Positions 1-9,606 of a stretch of 25,609 bases of DNA are shown piece after piece. A program made the position numbers and the translations under genes. The DNA comes from Seminavis robusta (lineage: Eukaryota; Bacillariophyta; Bacillariophyceae; Naviculales; Naviculaceae), in the NCBI GenBank assembly GCA_903772945.1, contig CAICTM010001623.1, forward strand, positions 1 through 25,609, in the 5' to 3' direction. The notes beneath the pieces are model-generated. The model saw only the letters and a list, made by a program, of their open reading frames with translations, did no database searches and was not told the origin of the DNA. Every line of letters starts with the position of its first letter. Position 1 is the first letter of the stretch.

Positions 1-1327
1 GGCCGTTTTTCACGTGAAATGGACATGGATTGAAGCTAGATTTCACAAGGAATGGTTGTTTCTGCTGTGCATACAGCAAATTTGGCAGGTAAAGGAGAAT
101 ACTAGTGGCTTCATTTTTCTTTCTTTTCTGGACTTGAGCCCATCTATCTCCAGTTATGTGCTACCAAGGTGCAGGCTCCCAACCATGAGTTTGTCCTTCC
201 AGCCCAGGTTCGAAATCTCATTTGAAAGCAAGGTGCAGAGCGTTGCCTCCAATTTGAAGCAATCAAACAAACAAAAAACACGCAACTCCCGGAAAGTGCT
301 CTCCAATCCATTGAGAGTACTTGATTCCATCAAATAATAAACCAGAATTCCTGAACATACTGACCCTCAGTTTGGGTTCAGTTTGACGACATGGAAGAGG
401 CTTCATGTCGTAGTTGGCCATTCCTTCGAGGACGTCCTTTCCCCAAAATTTGACCACCACCAAATAATGAGCCAATGGAGAGGTGCACATCTTAGCACAG
501 AAGTTGCCTTTGATGAATATTAATTGGAGCTATTATGGGTTACCGTAGTGATTCCTTGGAGAGAATGTAACATCCTTAAACAAAATACCGGCAGGCCCAC
601 GTTTCAGTTTCATAGTCACTTTCACTAAACCTTGGTTCCCAATGGTAGGAGAAGAGCCTATACCAATAAATAAATCGGGGCAACCGGACATTGATTTACT
701 AAATGTCAAGAAAGACCATGACTGTTGTCGCGTTAAAGGACGTTGCCCCTTCTACAATGTCCGGTATCTCGTTTCCATTTTGTGACATTATAACCCTCGT
801 TCCCTCGTTTTCATTTAGAAAACTAATGTTTCCTTTCTCAAAGTTTCCTTTTTCTGAAAATCCAAAAGTACCTAGTATCAATCTTTCCAAATTTGATGAT
901 CCCTTTTTAAATCTTCCAAATCATCTGTGTCCCTTACTCTACGAGAGTAAAGTAATCCTTGGATTCCAGTAAATCTTCCGCTTTAAAAAGCCCATTTTCA
1001 ACTTTAAAAGCTTCAAAATTAGCTCAATTATTGTAAATTCGAAAATTCAATTCACCGCATCCTTAGCTGGCTCGAAGTCCAAACCATAGCGAAAGTGACC
1101 GGAGAAAGTACCACTGTGTTGTTGCTCCTACATGTACAAGAAGTAGGACTGTAAAGACTGCCCCAATGGCCCAATGGAGCTGCTTTCCGCCGCGATGATG
1201 ATTGTATGCTGCAACGATGCTTGTCCACGATATCGCTTTATCTACCGACACTGTTCGCCGGTACCGTGGTACATTCATAGTTACAGAAAGCTCTGGTTTG
1301 GGCTGGGCGTCTGTGCAGGCTGGACGA

Positions 1328-1555
1328 GTCGTCGCTTTTGGATGTTGCGGGTCTCTACCAGTACCGTACCGGTACACATGTATCAGATAGATGATGTATG
1401 CTGTGATGAGAACAAATTGGTGGCACCCCAGCCGAGTTGTAGCAGCTAGCTAGGATTCCAACACGAAGCCGTTGCTTTTGGATGTTGCGGCTCTCTTTGA
1501 TCCGTGATGTGACGAGAACGAATGAATTGATTGGTGGCAGCCCAGTCCGAAACAA
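1328..1555. repeat. Degenerate direct repeat, two copies
   Basis: The copies lie at about 1328-1435 and 1465-1555. Both begin with a GTxGxTTTTGGATGTTGCGG-like block and both end with a TGTGAxGAGAACxAA block followed by TTGGTGGCA and CCCAG. The first copy carries extra DNA in the middle that includes a TACCGGTA palindrome. This looks like an old local duplication or two remnants of one repeat family; I cannot assign a class. Confidence 0.5.
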
Positions 1556-2154
1556 TAACAAAAAGACGTGGCCCCCCACCGTAGTACTAACCTGCCCCGA
1601 CGATGCTCAACTTGGCTGAGCAGACGGGAGGCGGTGCTGTCATCGTGGTATGGTCGTTCCTGACAATGCGCTAAATTTGTAGCATTGTCAACAATATGCT
1701 TGTTCCTTGACATAGGTGTGCTTTTGGCAGATTGAAATCGGTGGAATTCGAGAATGGTACCCTCTTCGTTGAGGCCATCCAACGAGCGCCCGTGCCGGTG
1801 CCACTGGTAGTTCCTTGGCTGTGATTCCGGTATCCTTCTGCATTGCTTAGTTTCATCACATTATCGCATTGGCTGTTACCTGTTAGCAGTAGCTGGAGCT
1901 ACAAAACGGAGTACAGTTGCAGTCAGCTAGTAGGAAACGCCGTGCTTCCGAAAGTTTTTAAAGCCTGAAAGCCATCAACAAGCCACTGCCATAATCTTCT
2001 AACCACACTACATGTATGTGTAGCAGCCGATTCTTCGAAAAATCTTCCGCAAATAAGAAGACATCAGCAGCCATGGCGCCAACCACCGCTACTACCGTAC
2101 AGTAGCCAGCTCCGGAAGTGCCGCCACTAGCCGATTGCAAGTTGGGAATGATAG

Positions 2155-2505
2155 GAAGAATCCTTTTGCAAAACAAATTTTCGACGGCTCCCACGATGGC
2201 CAAATGATGGGATTGAGGGGAACTCCCCACCAGGCATGCATGTAGTTCTCAAGGTGGACCGAAAAAAGAATCAAGCAGTTTGGAGATTGGTGACAGAACC
2301 TGAGGAGTACAGAGATAATCAGGGTAGACTGGATCGGTTCCAAAGTTATCTGGAGGCAGCCAAAGGACAAGCAAGAAGGCCTGTACTAGAAGAAGTTAAG
2401 TTGGGTATTTACAACCCTGGTTTCACTGTTAATGTTGTCCCACCACATTTGGAGACCATTTTTCCATTGAACATTAGATATTATTTGCTGCTGCTTTATA
2501 GCTAG
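2155..2505 (+). pseudogene. Possible coding fragment of unknown function
   Basis: An open frame follows the stop codon at 2152 and has its first ATG at 2236. From that ATG it encodes 89 residues. The middle (about residues 6-60) has the charged, non-repetitive composition of a real globular protein, with a K-V-D-R-K-K start and an E-E-V-K-L-G-I-Y-N-P-G-F stretch. The last 15 residues look like random translation of AT-rich DNA. I do not recognise the family. There is no intron evidence and no strong start context. It could be a gene remnant, a terminal exon or chance; a remnant seems most likely. Confidence 0.25.
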
Positions 2506-2770
2506 CTAGTGCAAATAGCTGCGTAGCTGAACTGGCTAGCTAGATAGCGAGTCAAACGTAATCATCTTGGGTTTCCTTGTTCTGGAACGGGAGAGGGGTT
2601 GGATATGAGGACTCGACCCGGACAAACTTGTCGCTTGGATAAAACTGGCTGTCAAAGCAGCTTGTGCTGGTGAGACACAATGAGCTGAATTTGAGTACCG
2701 CTCAGAGCATTTTCAAGACTGACGGTCACAAACAAATCAATGAACTGGTACAAGTACAAGCAGTACTGAG

Positions 2771-2835
2771 TACTGGTACCGGTAGCTGTACATGTACCGG
2801 TGTACCGGTAGTTATCGATAGCGATACCGGTGGTG
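2771..2835. promoter_or_regulatory. TACCGGTA palindrome cluster upstream of the beta-propeller gene
   Basis: Two perfect TACCGGTA palindromes (2777-2784 and 2803-2810) and two one-base variants TACCGGTG (2795-2802 and 2825-2832) fall within 56 bp, about 300 bp before the ATG at 3133. The same 8-mer recurs in several other spacers of this window. The spacing and position suggest a transcription factor site cluster, but a repeat-derived origin is equally possible. No known factor is claimed. Confidence 0.35.
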
Positions 2836-3132
2836 AAGAGACTTAGCTTCCTTGTGAACTGTGAACCATCAATAATAAAAACTGGCACAAGACATTTAAA
2901 CATCTCAAGGAACACCATTTCAGTACTTTACAGTACTGTGAGGAGGCCACGTGATAGAAACAGCGCCCACAGCCTGCAAACGGCCACCATCGCTCTGTGG
3001 CTGCACGGCTACACCAATGCAACAATAATTTCCGCTCGAGAAAGAGGAACGTTGTGCCTGTCCTTACTACAAAGGAGAAGGGCTCACTCACTCTGCTGGT
3101 GGAGAAGCTGCCACCAATCAATCAACACCATC

Positions 3133-6100
3133 ATGATGTCACCTACTAGCAACGAAGACCATGTGGACGAAGAGGACGAAGAGGACGAAGAGGCCATGAG
3201 CATCATCAGCGATGCCGCCGTGGCAGTCCCAAAGCGACAGAGGCTCCCCGTTACCCGCAAGTTGTCGTTTGGTTCCCAGGCATCCAGAGCCGCCGCTGCT
3301 GCCTTGGCGTCGGTAGATGACAACGACGACGATGTCGAGGCGTTGCTGCCCAAAGAACCCAAACAAAAAGCTCGTCGTGTCGCATCGGGTGGCGCTGCAG
3401 TGGCTCACGTTCCTCGACGCAATATCGTTCGAGGCACCAAGACGTTGGACGAAACCGAGGCCGAACAAGCTGCCTTGCAACAACGGACTCCCTATTCCGA
3501 ACGTCCGTCGGAGAAGAAGAAGAAGAAGAAGAAACCGCAGGCCGAGGAAGAGAGTCTTGTGAAGAATCAAGCCCAAGTGGAAACAAACGATAGTTCAGAC
3601 GACGGTAGTGATTCCAACAGTGTTGGTAGTGATGTGGCTGTTACAGCACCATCCAAAAAGAAAAGGTTACCAACGGGCGAAGTGATTCCCAGCAAGCCAA
3701 GAGATGTCGAACAAGGATTTCGCCGCCAAGTCAGCAAGAAAGAGTCGTTTGATTCGGCTGGTAGTGCTGATGGATTGCTCTTCCATAATAAAAAAGACCA
3801 ACAAGCACAAGGGCCACCGCTGATGAACCCCAAGAAACTGTCCAGTTTCGACAGCGTCAGTCGTCATACGGAAACTACTCGCACTCTTCGGTCTTCCTTT
3901 GGAGAATCGGACAGCGACGATGTCAGGTCCTTCCGGTCGGGATATTCCAGGAAAACCACCACCACCAATCGCTCCCACAAAACACTGGCCGAAATTCGAC
4001 GCGAAAAGGCAGCTCTCGATATGTCTAATCATTCCAACGAAGTCCCCAAAACTGGTTGTCTCGGATTGTCCCGTAATACCTGGTTGATCATTATCGTCAC
4101 GACAATTGTTGGATTTTCCGCTGGTTTTATGTTTCCCATTTGGCAAAAACAAAAAGACGTGGCGCATCAAGACGAATCAGTCGCCGACACCGAAACCAAC
4201 GTACCCGCGACGTTGAAACCATTTGATCCCTCCATTCTCTACTGGGGTGGAAGTGACGAACAAGACGAAGAAAATTATGGTAATTACAGTTACCCGTCCC
4301 CCATGGACTACCCAACCGCGGAACCCGAAGAGATCATTCCCATTCCATCGATTGATGTGCTTCATTTGTTTGCCAACCAATCCATCCCGTTGCCGTCGCT
4401 CGAGAGTGCGCAGCACATGGTTACATTTGACCAAGAGCATCTCGTTCGCACAGCCCAACTCTTTGTGCAAGGAATGATTCACAAAAATGTCAAAAAACCC
4501 ATGTTGCGAGTCGAAAAGATTCTTCAACCCGAAAAAGACGAAGGAGAAGATTACGTCGTGCCGCACGGTGACACTCCATTGCTCGCGTTTGATGGTGAAG
4601 TGCCTTATCCTACGACTCCTCGCGGCGACTCGAATGACAAGTATCCGCAAGGTGATGTCCAGGAGTGGGAAGGGCGTCTCAAACACTACGGAATCCACGA
4701 GTCGGATGACACCACCCAACTGGATGTCACCAATGGAATCTTGTACGTGGCACGAGGAAATCACATTACGGTGGTCGATACCGATGTGGGAACCGTCCGT
4801 GCCACCATCTCCTTGCCATCGTCTCCCTCGAACAAGAAAGGAGGAGCGCAATTATTGCGAGACGAGTGGTTGATCCCCGCCGAATCGGACGAAAACCCTC
4901 GTTGGAAACCGGCGCCGCCCTCACCGTTTATTGAAAAACTGTTGCTAACATCCTCTTTGGATCATTTGGTGGTCATGGTATCCAACTACACGTCAATTCA
5001 TCAAGCGCGAGTCAAACCTCTCTTGCAAGAATCTCTCGTGACCCAAGTCTTCACGTATGAATTGGTGCACAGAGGAAATGTGACCGAGTGGACGTTGGTC
5101 GACGAGGAGCCCCATGTTGTTCATGGAAGAGTCCTCTATGCCGCCCAAGTAAATTTGAATCAGCACATTCACATCGTCACGTCTTCGGCTGTTGATACTT
5201 CTCGGCTGCTGGAAGAGCCACTCGAACGAATGTATTACCCCAATCGCAATGACAAGGTGTACGTCGACGAAGCCGTGGCTGCTGCCAATGACAAGTACAT
5301 TCCACTCTTTGTGGAGCGCTTGCAAAAAGAACTTGTTGGCATGAATGGACCTGTCCATTTCTCCTTGACACCCATGGCCCATTGGGTGACGGGAAGGGCC
5401 GAGTCGGAAGAAGAGCAGCAATTGGAGGAGACCATCATGGCTCAGCATCACTTACAAGAGGTGATTGTGATTACATCACTTAGCATAGTTCAATCCAACA
5501 GTGGTGCGGCTTCCGCTATCATGCGTTCGGCTTCCATTCGTCAAGAAAAAGCTGCCGGGTCAACTGCTCAGAAATCGACCTCCGTGGTGCAAACTGCCTT
5601 CTTGGGACCTTCGGGAGTGGATGTCGTTGGTTCCACAGACACGCACTTGACACTCACGGTACCTGGCTTCAAGTGGACCGGTGACAGGGTGTTCCAGGAA
5701 GCAACGCACATGCTTCAATGGGAACTTGGAACCATTAGTCGACCTGGATCAAGCCAACTTGCAGGCACCCGTTTCCAGGGTCTTGGAACGGTGCTGGGGC
5801 GCTTGGTCCAGTCGGCACGCCAATCTTGCGAACGACGTGGCACAGAACTGCGAATGGCCACCGTCCTTGCATCACAATGGCAAGTTGGAGTCAACGGCAA
5901 AAACGAGACAATTGTGGAAGAGCGCTCGGTACGCAAATCCTACCTTCATGTCATGGACGCGCAGACGTTGAGGGCTCGATCGGGATCACCACTGGAGCTG
6001 TTTGCCGGAGAATCCACTTTGTTGCGTGCGGTGACCTACTTGGAAGATGTCGCATACGCATTCCCATTGGAGCCCGTTTCTTCCAGAGATGTCGACAAGA

Positions 6101-6747
6101 CATCTGTTCAAGTGATCGAGTTTGATCGTTCACCAGATCTCATGTACGGGGTATCGGTTGTAGCATCGATGAGGCCTGCTCCCCGTGGCTTTTCTCCACA
6201 TTTGCATGAACTTCCAATTGCCGATAGCGATCAAAAGTATTTGGTGTCTATCGCAGAGAACATTACTGAGCACGGCTTGAGCATGGGGTGGATGGTTTCT
6301 TTATGGGATGCCACGGACGCTTCGAAACTGGTTCTGATCAACCACCAGTCTCTGCAAGCTCCAACCACACTGACAGACTGGAAACCGCAAACCTTTCGCT
6401 TGACCCCCAGCGGCCAGCTAGTACTGCCCATGACTGTCGAGTACATTGGAGGCGCTGCTTCAGCCGAAACGAGGCCAACAGACATGACTGGTTTTGTGGT
6501 TCTGAACGTATCCGCATCGGAGATCGAGGAGCACGCACGAGTTGTGCATGTCGATGCGGTTTCGAGCATTAGCGAATGCACAGCGAGAGATGGAGAATGC
6601 CCACTGGATGCGAGGAGTTTCTGGCTAAGCCCCTCGATTCTGACGGTGGGAGGAAGCTCCGTGCAGCTGACCGGAATCGACACCGATGGCCAGTCTGGTG
6701 TGACTGAATGGTCGCTTGGGCTTTCGTCCTTCCACAACAAGATGTAG
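3133..6747 (+). CDS. Type II-like membrane protein with PF09826-like beta-propeller ectodomain
   Basis: The product is 1204 residues. The first ATG of the open frame is at 3133, followed at once by a second ATG at 3136; the 300 open bases upstream lack an ATG. Residues 1-316 are acidic, serine- and lysine-rich and probably cytosolic, with a D/E run near residues 10-22 and a lysine run near 127-133. One membrane segment lies at about 317-338. The remaining ~865 residues carry several N-x-S/T sequons, consistent with a lumenal or extracellular position. From about residue 511 the order of strand motifs matches Pfam PF09826 (secreted proteins with a C-terminal beta-propeller, mostly prokaryotic): a 'G-I-L-Y-V-A-x-G-N-x-I-T-V-V-D' opening, a 'V-P-G-F' strand, a late L-W-D-A-T-D strand, and a final blade ending near V-Q-L-T-G-I-D. 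The family match is by eye. Function and ligand are unknown. Confidence 0.8.
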   Translation: MMSPTSNEDHVDEEDEEDEEAMSIISDAAVAVPKRQRLPVTRKLSFGSQASRAAAAALASVDDNDDDVEALLPKEPKQKARRVASGGAAVAHVPRRNIVRGTKTLDETEAEQAALQQRTPYSERPSEKKKKKKKPQAEEESLVKNQAQVETNDSSDDGSDSNSVGSDVAVTAPSKKKRLPTGEVIPSKPRDVEQGFRRQVSKKESFDSAGSADGLLFHNKKDQQAQGPPLMNPKKLSSFDSVSRHTETTRTLRSSFGESDSDDVRSFRSGYSRKTTTTNRSHKTLAEIRREKAALDMSNHSNEVPKTGCLGLSRNTWLIIIVTTIVGFSAGFMFPIWQKQKDVAHQDESVADTETNVPATLKPFDPSILYWGGSDEQDEENYGNYSYPSPMDYPTAEPEEIIPIPSIDVLHLFANQSIPLPSLESAQHMVTFDQEHLVRTAQLFVQGMIHKNVKKPMLRVEKILQPEKDEGEDYVVPHGDTPLLAFDGEVPYPTTPRGDSNDKYPQGDVQEWEGRLKHYGIHESDDTTQLDVTNGILYVARGNHITVVDTDVGTVRATISLPSSPSNKKGGAQLLRDEWLIPAESDENPRWKPAPPSPFIEKLLLTSSLDHLVVMVSNYTSIHQARVKPLLQESLVTQVFTYELVHRGNVTEWTLVDEEPHVVHGRVLYAAQVNLNQHIHIVTSSAVDTSRLLEEPLERMYYPNRNDKVYVDEAVAAANDKYIPLFVERLQKELVGMNGPVHFSLTPMAHWVTGRAESEEEQQLEETIMAQHHLQEVIVITSLSIVQSNSGAASAIMRSASIRQEKAAGSTAQKSTSVVQTAFLGPSGVDVVGSTDTHLTLTVPGFKWTGDRVFQEATHMLQWELGTISRPGSSQLAGTRFQGLGTVLGRLVQSARQSCERRGTELRMATVLASQWQVGVNGKNETIVEERSVRKSYLHVMDAQTLRARSGSPLELFAGESTLLRAVTYLEDVAYAFPLEPVSSRDVDKTSVQVIEFDRSPDLMYGVSVVASMRPAPRGFSPHLHELPIADSDQKYLVSIAENITEHGLSMGWMVSLWDATDASKLVLINHQSLQAPTTLTDWKPQTFRLTPSGQLVLPMTVEYIGGAASAETRPTDMTGFVVLNVSASEIEEHARVVHVDAVSSISECTARDGECPLDARSFWLSPSILTVGGSSVQLTGIDTDGQSGVTEWSLGLSSFHNKM

Positions 6748-6989
6748 TGGAGGAGATGCCACGACATATTGGCCTGTTAAGCGATGACAAAATGTGGTGG
6801 CTACCACCCAGTCTTACTTCATATTTTGTTGGATACTTAGTTATAATTGAATCTTAGTTTTATTTCTCAAACCTGGTACATCATAGACCACGGCAGTTTT
6901 CCTCGGCTTGGTGGCGCCTGGACGCCGAGGGTGCCACACACATTGCTGCTACTAGCTAGGCAAGCATAGAGTATTGGTGTTTCACGGAA
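6748..6989. other. Short convergent spacer
   Basis: This 242-bp spacer separates the 3' ends of two convergent genes. It should hold both 3' untranslated regions. No hairpin, palindrome or further reading frame stands out. Confidence 0.6.
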
Positions 6990-7679
6990 TCAGCCCTGGG
7001 CCTGCTGGGAAGCCGGATGTTCCAAGTCCAAAGCCGCAGAAATATCATTGTTGGGGCCAAGGTGATCCTTGCCATCCTCATCTTGGATCTTGCCGCAGTG
7101 GCCTTTGAAGGAGGCGCACTTGGTGGAAGGACAAATGTACCAAACAATGGCAATTGACAGAGTTGCGAAACTTGGATAAAGGTGGCCTTTGAGGCCCAGA
7201 AGGTAGTCAGCGACAGTCCATGACAAGCCAAATCCAAACAACGAGCCGATCGTGTAGTATTTCTGGATGATGTCGATGATTTGGGCCATGAGTTCTTCCT
7301 TGGCTTCAAGAGTTGTGTTGTGTTCAATGTCGCTGTGTGTTGAGTAAAATGCTGTGATCAAGATGCTTCTCATCAAAAGAAGTACGGTCACGCCCATCAT
7401 GCTGGAAACTACTGACCAAACCAATGCCACAGTGTAACAGACTCGGTCAGAAAGAGCGGTGTCTTCAAACCCGACAAAAACAGTTAGCAGATAGGACAAC
7501 GCTAAAGTGGAGCCTTGGATGAAGATTCCGATGCAAATTCCAAGGAGGCTGCTTGCTACTCTGGCGGTATGGATTGCTTCATCCGGAACCATTTCTTGTG
7601 TGAATTCACCCTTGTCTCCTTGGTCGAAAAGGTCAGTTTGTTCTTCGTTGAGGAGCTTTTGCGTCAACGTGGCTTCCAT
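6990..7679 (-). CDS. Four-pass membrane protein, paralogue family member 1
   Basis: The product is 229 residues, starting at an ATG in good context (AAAATGG). There are four hydrophobic segments, at about residues 41-68, 80-113, 139-162 and 166-184. The second contains M-G-V-x-V-L-L-x-x-R-S-x-x-x-T-A-F-Y. It is followed by a soluble E-A-K-E-E-L-M-x-Q loop, and the third contains G-S-L-x-G-x-G-x-x-W-T-V-x-D-x-L-L-G. These motifs recur almost unchanged in the gene at 9607-10245, and weakly in those at 8193-8804 and 11265-11999, so the four are paralogues. The N-terminus has an acidic dileucine-like QKLLNEE, and the C-terminus is hydrophilic. It is the only family member here on the minus strand, divergent from the next one. 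I cannot assign a named family or function; it is not an obvious tetraspanin because the large cysteine-patterned loop is absent. Confidence 0.8.
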   Translation of the reverse strand: MEATLTQKLLNEEQTDLFDQGDKGEFTQEMVPDEAIHTARVASSLLGICIGIFIQGSTLALSYLLTVFVGFEDTALSDRVCYTVALVWSVVSSMMGVTVLLLMRSILITAFYSTHSDIEHNTTLEAKEELMAQIIDIIQKYYTIGSLFGFGLSWTVADYLLGLKGHLYPSFATLSIAIVWYICPSTKCASFKGHCGKIQDEDGKDHLGPNNDISAALDLEHPASQQAQG

Positions 7680-8192
7680 TTTGTTGAATTGAGTAGAGTA
7701 AGAGTAAGTTGCTGTGGAACTTATGCCTTTCCAAATTTATGGATTCGAGCCAACTTCCAAAATTATGGATTCGAGCCAACCAAAGTCAAGCAGGACAATT
7801 CTGGTCAGGATCCAATACATCTCAGTGCTAGTCGTCATATCTGCCATTGCCAGACTTGACCGTTGGGTGATATTGAAGTCGAAACCTTTGAAACCCGCAA
7901 GATTGTGGAGGGTTGGCGGGGGAGTCAGGATCAATTGTCATTCGCACACGTTCCTTCATGGAAACCCGTATGAACCTTGGAGGATTGAAGGTCCTCTTAC
8001 AGAATTGAAATATTGGTGTCGCAGTCATTGGCCTACCAGCTAAGGAAACGGAGCAACAGTGCCGATCAGCTTTGAAAGATCCCTTCAAATTCTTTTGCAG
8101 CCCCACAAGCTTGCTTTTGCACCGTAGAAAGCTCACTTCATCACTGAGTGATTCAATCAGCTTGGTGCTCACAATCCTCGTCCTGACCTGAA
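7680..8192. other. Divergent promoter spacer between two family members
   Basis: This 513-bp spacer lies between the starts of the minus-strand gene (ATG at 7679) and the plus-strand gene (ATG at 8193), so it must contain both promoters. It contains a perfectly abutting 26-bp tandem duplication (7729-7780). Two short frames overlap here, but neither has recognisable content. Confidence 0.5.
7729..7780. repeat. 26-bp tandem duplication
   Basis: Two head-to-tail units, 7729-7754 and 7755-7780, share TTCCAAA followed by TTATGGATTCGAGCCAAC with one mismatch. The pair sits about 50-100 bp upstream of the start codon of the minus-strand four-pass gene, so it may lie in its 5' untranslated region or core promoter. 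Confidence 0.75.
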
Positions 8193-8804
8193 ATGACACC
8201 CAAAAGTAACTTGTCGAAGGCGAAGGCTGGCCACGAATGCCTCGCTGCTCATCGCATCGGGAATACGCGATCTTGTGCCGTCTTGCTGGGGTTGGTTGTT
8301 GGAGGACTGTTCGAAGGGGCTAATGTCGGTGGAAACTGGCTCATTTACGTGGCATGGTCACGGACCACACAACTAGCACTAGATCCTCAAGGCCTTTCTG
8401 AGCACTATTACTCGATACTCTTTTCAATCTCTGCTTGGACTGCGGCGAGTGCTGTGATGGTAATCTCGATTGCGTGCTTGCTCCGCACCATGATGACGTC
8501 CACTGCATTCTTGGGCATGAACAACAGCCATGACACGGCACGTCGAATTCTGAACGAGCACGTCTCCTCAATGGATCAATTTTTCGCCATTGGCGTTGCG
8601 ATGGGTTTTGGGCTGTGGTGGTGCCTAGCCGACCTCCTCATTGTTTGTACTCGCGGTGTTTATCAAAGTTGTTCCATCATAGCTGGGGCCCTCGTGTGTT
8701 ACGCGATTGCAGTTCGAGAGTCAAAGCAACTACTAGAGACCGAAGCAGAGTTTGATCTGGACGAAGATAAGGAGCACAACGAGGAGACATTGCTGCTGCT
8801 TTGA
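8193..8804 (+). CDS. Four-pass membrane protein, divergent paralogue member 2
   Basis: The product is 203 residues. Hydrophobic segments lie at about residues 27-55, 73-106, 128-152 and 156-173, in the same order and spacing as in the genes at 6990 and 9607. Shared landmarks are G-L-V-V-G-G-L-F-E-G-A in segment 1, L-L-R-T-M-M-T-S-T-A-F at the end of segment 2, and D-Q-F-F-A-I-G-V-A-M-G-F-G-L-W-W-x-L-A-D in segment 3. It lacks the E-A-K-E signature between segments 2 and 3 and the L-L-G that ends segment 3, and its N-terminal tail is shorter. The C-terminus is strongly acidic and ends N-E-E-T-L-L-L-L. It is divergent to member 1. The function is unknown; it is the second most divergent copy after the one at 11265. 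Confidence 0.75.
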   Translation: MTPKSNLSKAKAGHECLAAHRIGNTRSCAVLLGLVVGGLFEGANVGGNWLIYVAWSRTTQLALDPQGLSEHYYSILFSISAWTAASAVMVISIACLLRTMMTSTAFLGMNNSHDTARRILNEHVSSMDQFFAIGVAMGFGLWWCLADLLIVCTRGVYQSCSIIAGALVCYAIAVRESKQLLETEAEFDLDEDKEHNEETLLLL

Positions 8805-9606
8805 GATTCGCTAGCCATAGCTTATGATTGAGAATGTCCGGCACCTACAAGCACGAAGGAACGTACCGCAAGACGACCCGGATCGATCATGCGACTATTA
8901 TATATGCAGGTGTGGGCTCTGAACACGAAATAAAGTATGCATAGGAACGTTGTCTTGCTGTCGGTTTGGGTCGTACTGGTTATCTTTTACCATTTAGTAG
9001 CAATATGCATACATCATTTGTAAGCATACCGGCAGCTGTAGTGCGGAAGGGTGAGCCCGAGGGGATTCCCGACAAGCCGGATACGCGTCGTGGGTTCCTC
9101 ATGGTGAATCGAATCCTTCATACCAGATCCTCATCTTTGACATCCCTCTCATCATGGTCGTGGACTAGTGACTAATTTGGTATGCTCTACCAAGCCAAAC
9201 GGAGAAAGCTGCGCGCTCTGATTAATCATCATTGCCTCCAACCTATCAACCTCCGCGGTACAGTCGTACCTACCGGTACATCGTGAGCAAAGGAACAACA
9301 GTCGGATTGTTGTGCTTTGGTACTCCATTGTCGTAGAGTTCTACGCAAACCGGACCTACCGGTACCGGTATCCGGGTCCTCAAAGGTCATCAGCCACGAA
9401 TGAAACGGCTAACGGCGTGAATTCGCACCTCAAACTCCCTCCACACCAAAATTTCCTTTGCAACGCAGCTCAAACAACAGCCTGAGAGCCACTTCGTCTC
9501 TCACAACTTTGGATGCCAGACACACAATCGACTTCAGAAAATTCTCTCACTTCTCTCTCGAGCCATAAAATTGACACAAATCAATCAATCAATCAATCAA
9601 TCAATT
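8805..9606. other. Spacer with TACCGGTA sites and a TCAA microsatellite
   Basis: No gene is supported. Perfect TACCGGTA palindromes occur at 9271-9278 and, overlapping each other, at 9357-9364 and 9363-9370, about 240-340 bp before the next start codon. The last 27 bases before the ATG at 9607 are a TCAA/ATCA microsatellite and probably lie in the 5' untranslated region. A 69-codon frame at 8966-9175 has an ATG but no recognisable content. Confidence 0.5.
9579..9606. repeat. (TCAA)n microsatellite in the 5' leader
   Basis: About six to seven copies of the tetranucleotide ATCA/TCAA run directly into the ATG at 9607. The repeat is open in the frame of the gene but contains no ATG, so it is read as untranslated leader. 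Confidence 0.8.

Larger units (their letters stand above)
1..2760. other. Spacer without a convincing gene
   Basis: No reading frame here has both an ATG start and a recognisable protein. Short frames exist on both strands (for example 263-490 and 699-890 on the minus strand), but they lack homology I can name and may be decayed element sequence. The stretch contains a degenerate direct repeat (about 1328-1435 and 1465-1555), a TACCGGTA palindrome at 1367-1374, CTAGCTAG tracts near 1445 and 2500-2545, and one coding-like fragment at 2155-2505 that is listed separately. Confidence 0.6.

Noticed and set aside
200..230. GGTTCGAAATC resembling a tRNA T-arm
   Set aside because: No matching D-arm, anticodon arm or acceptor stem could be folded around it.
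1063..1449. Overlapping short frames on both strands
   Set aside because: They overlap a degenerate direct repeat and a palindrome, and neither strand shows recognisable protein content.
4177..4851. 224-codon open frame on the minus strand inside the beta-propeller gene
   Set aside because: It lies fully antisense to a coding region with domain-level support, has no recognisable motif, and is explained by codon bias on the other strand.
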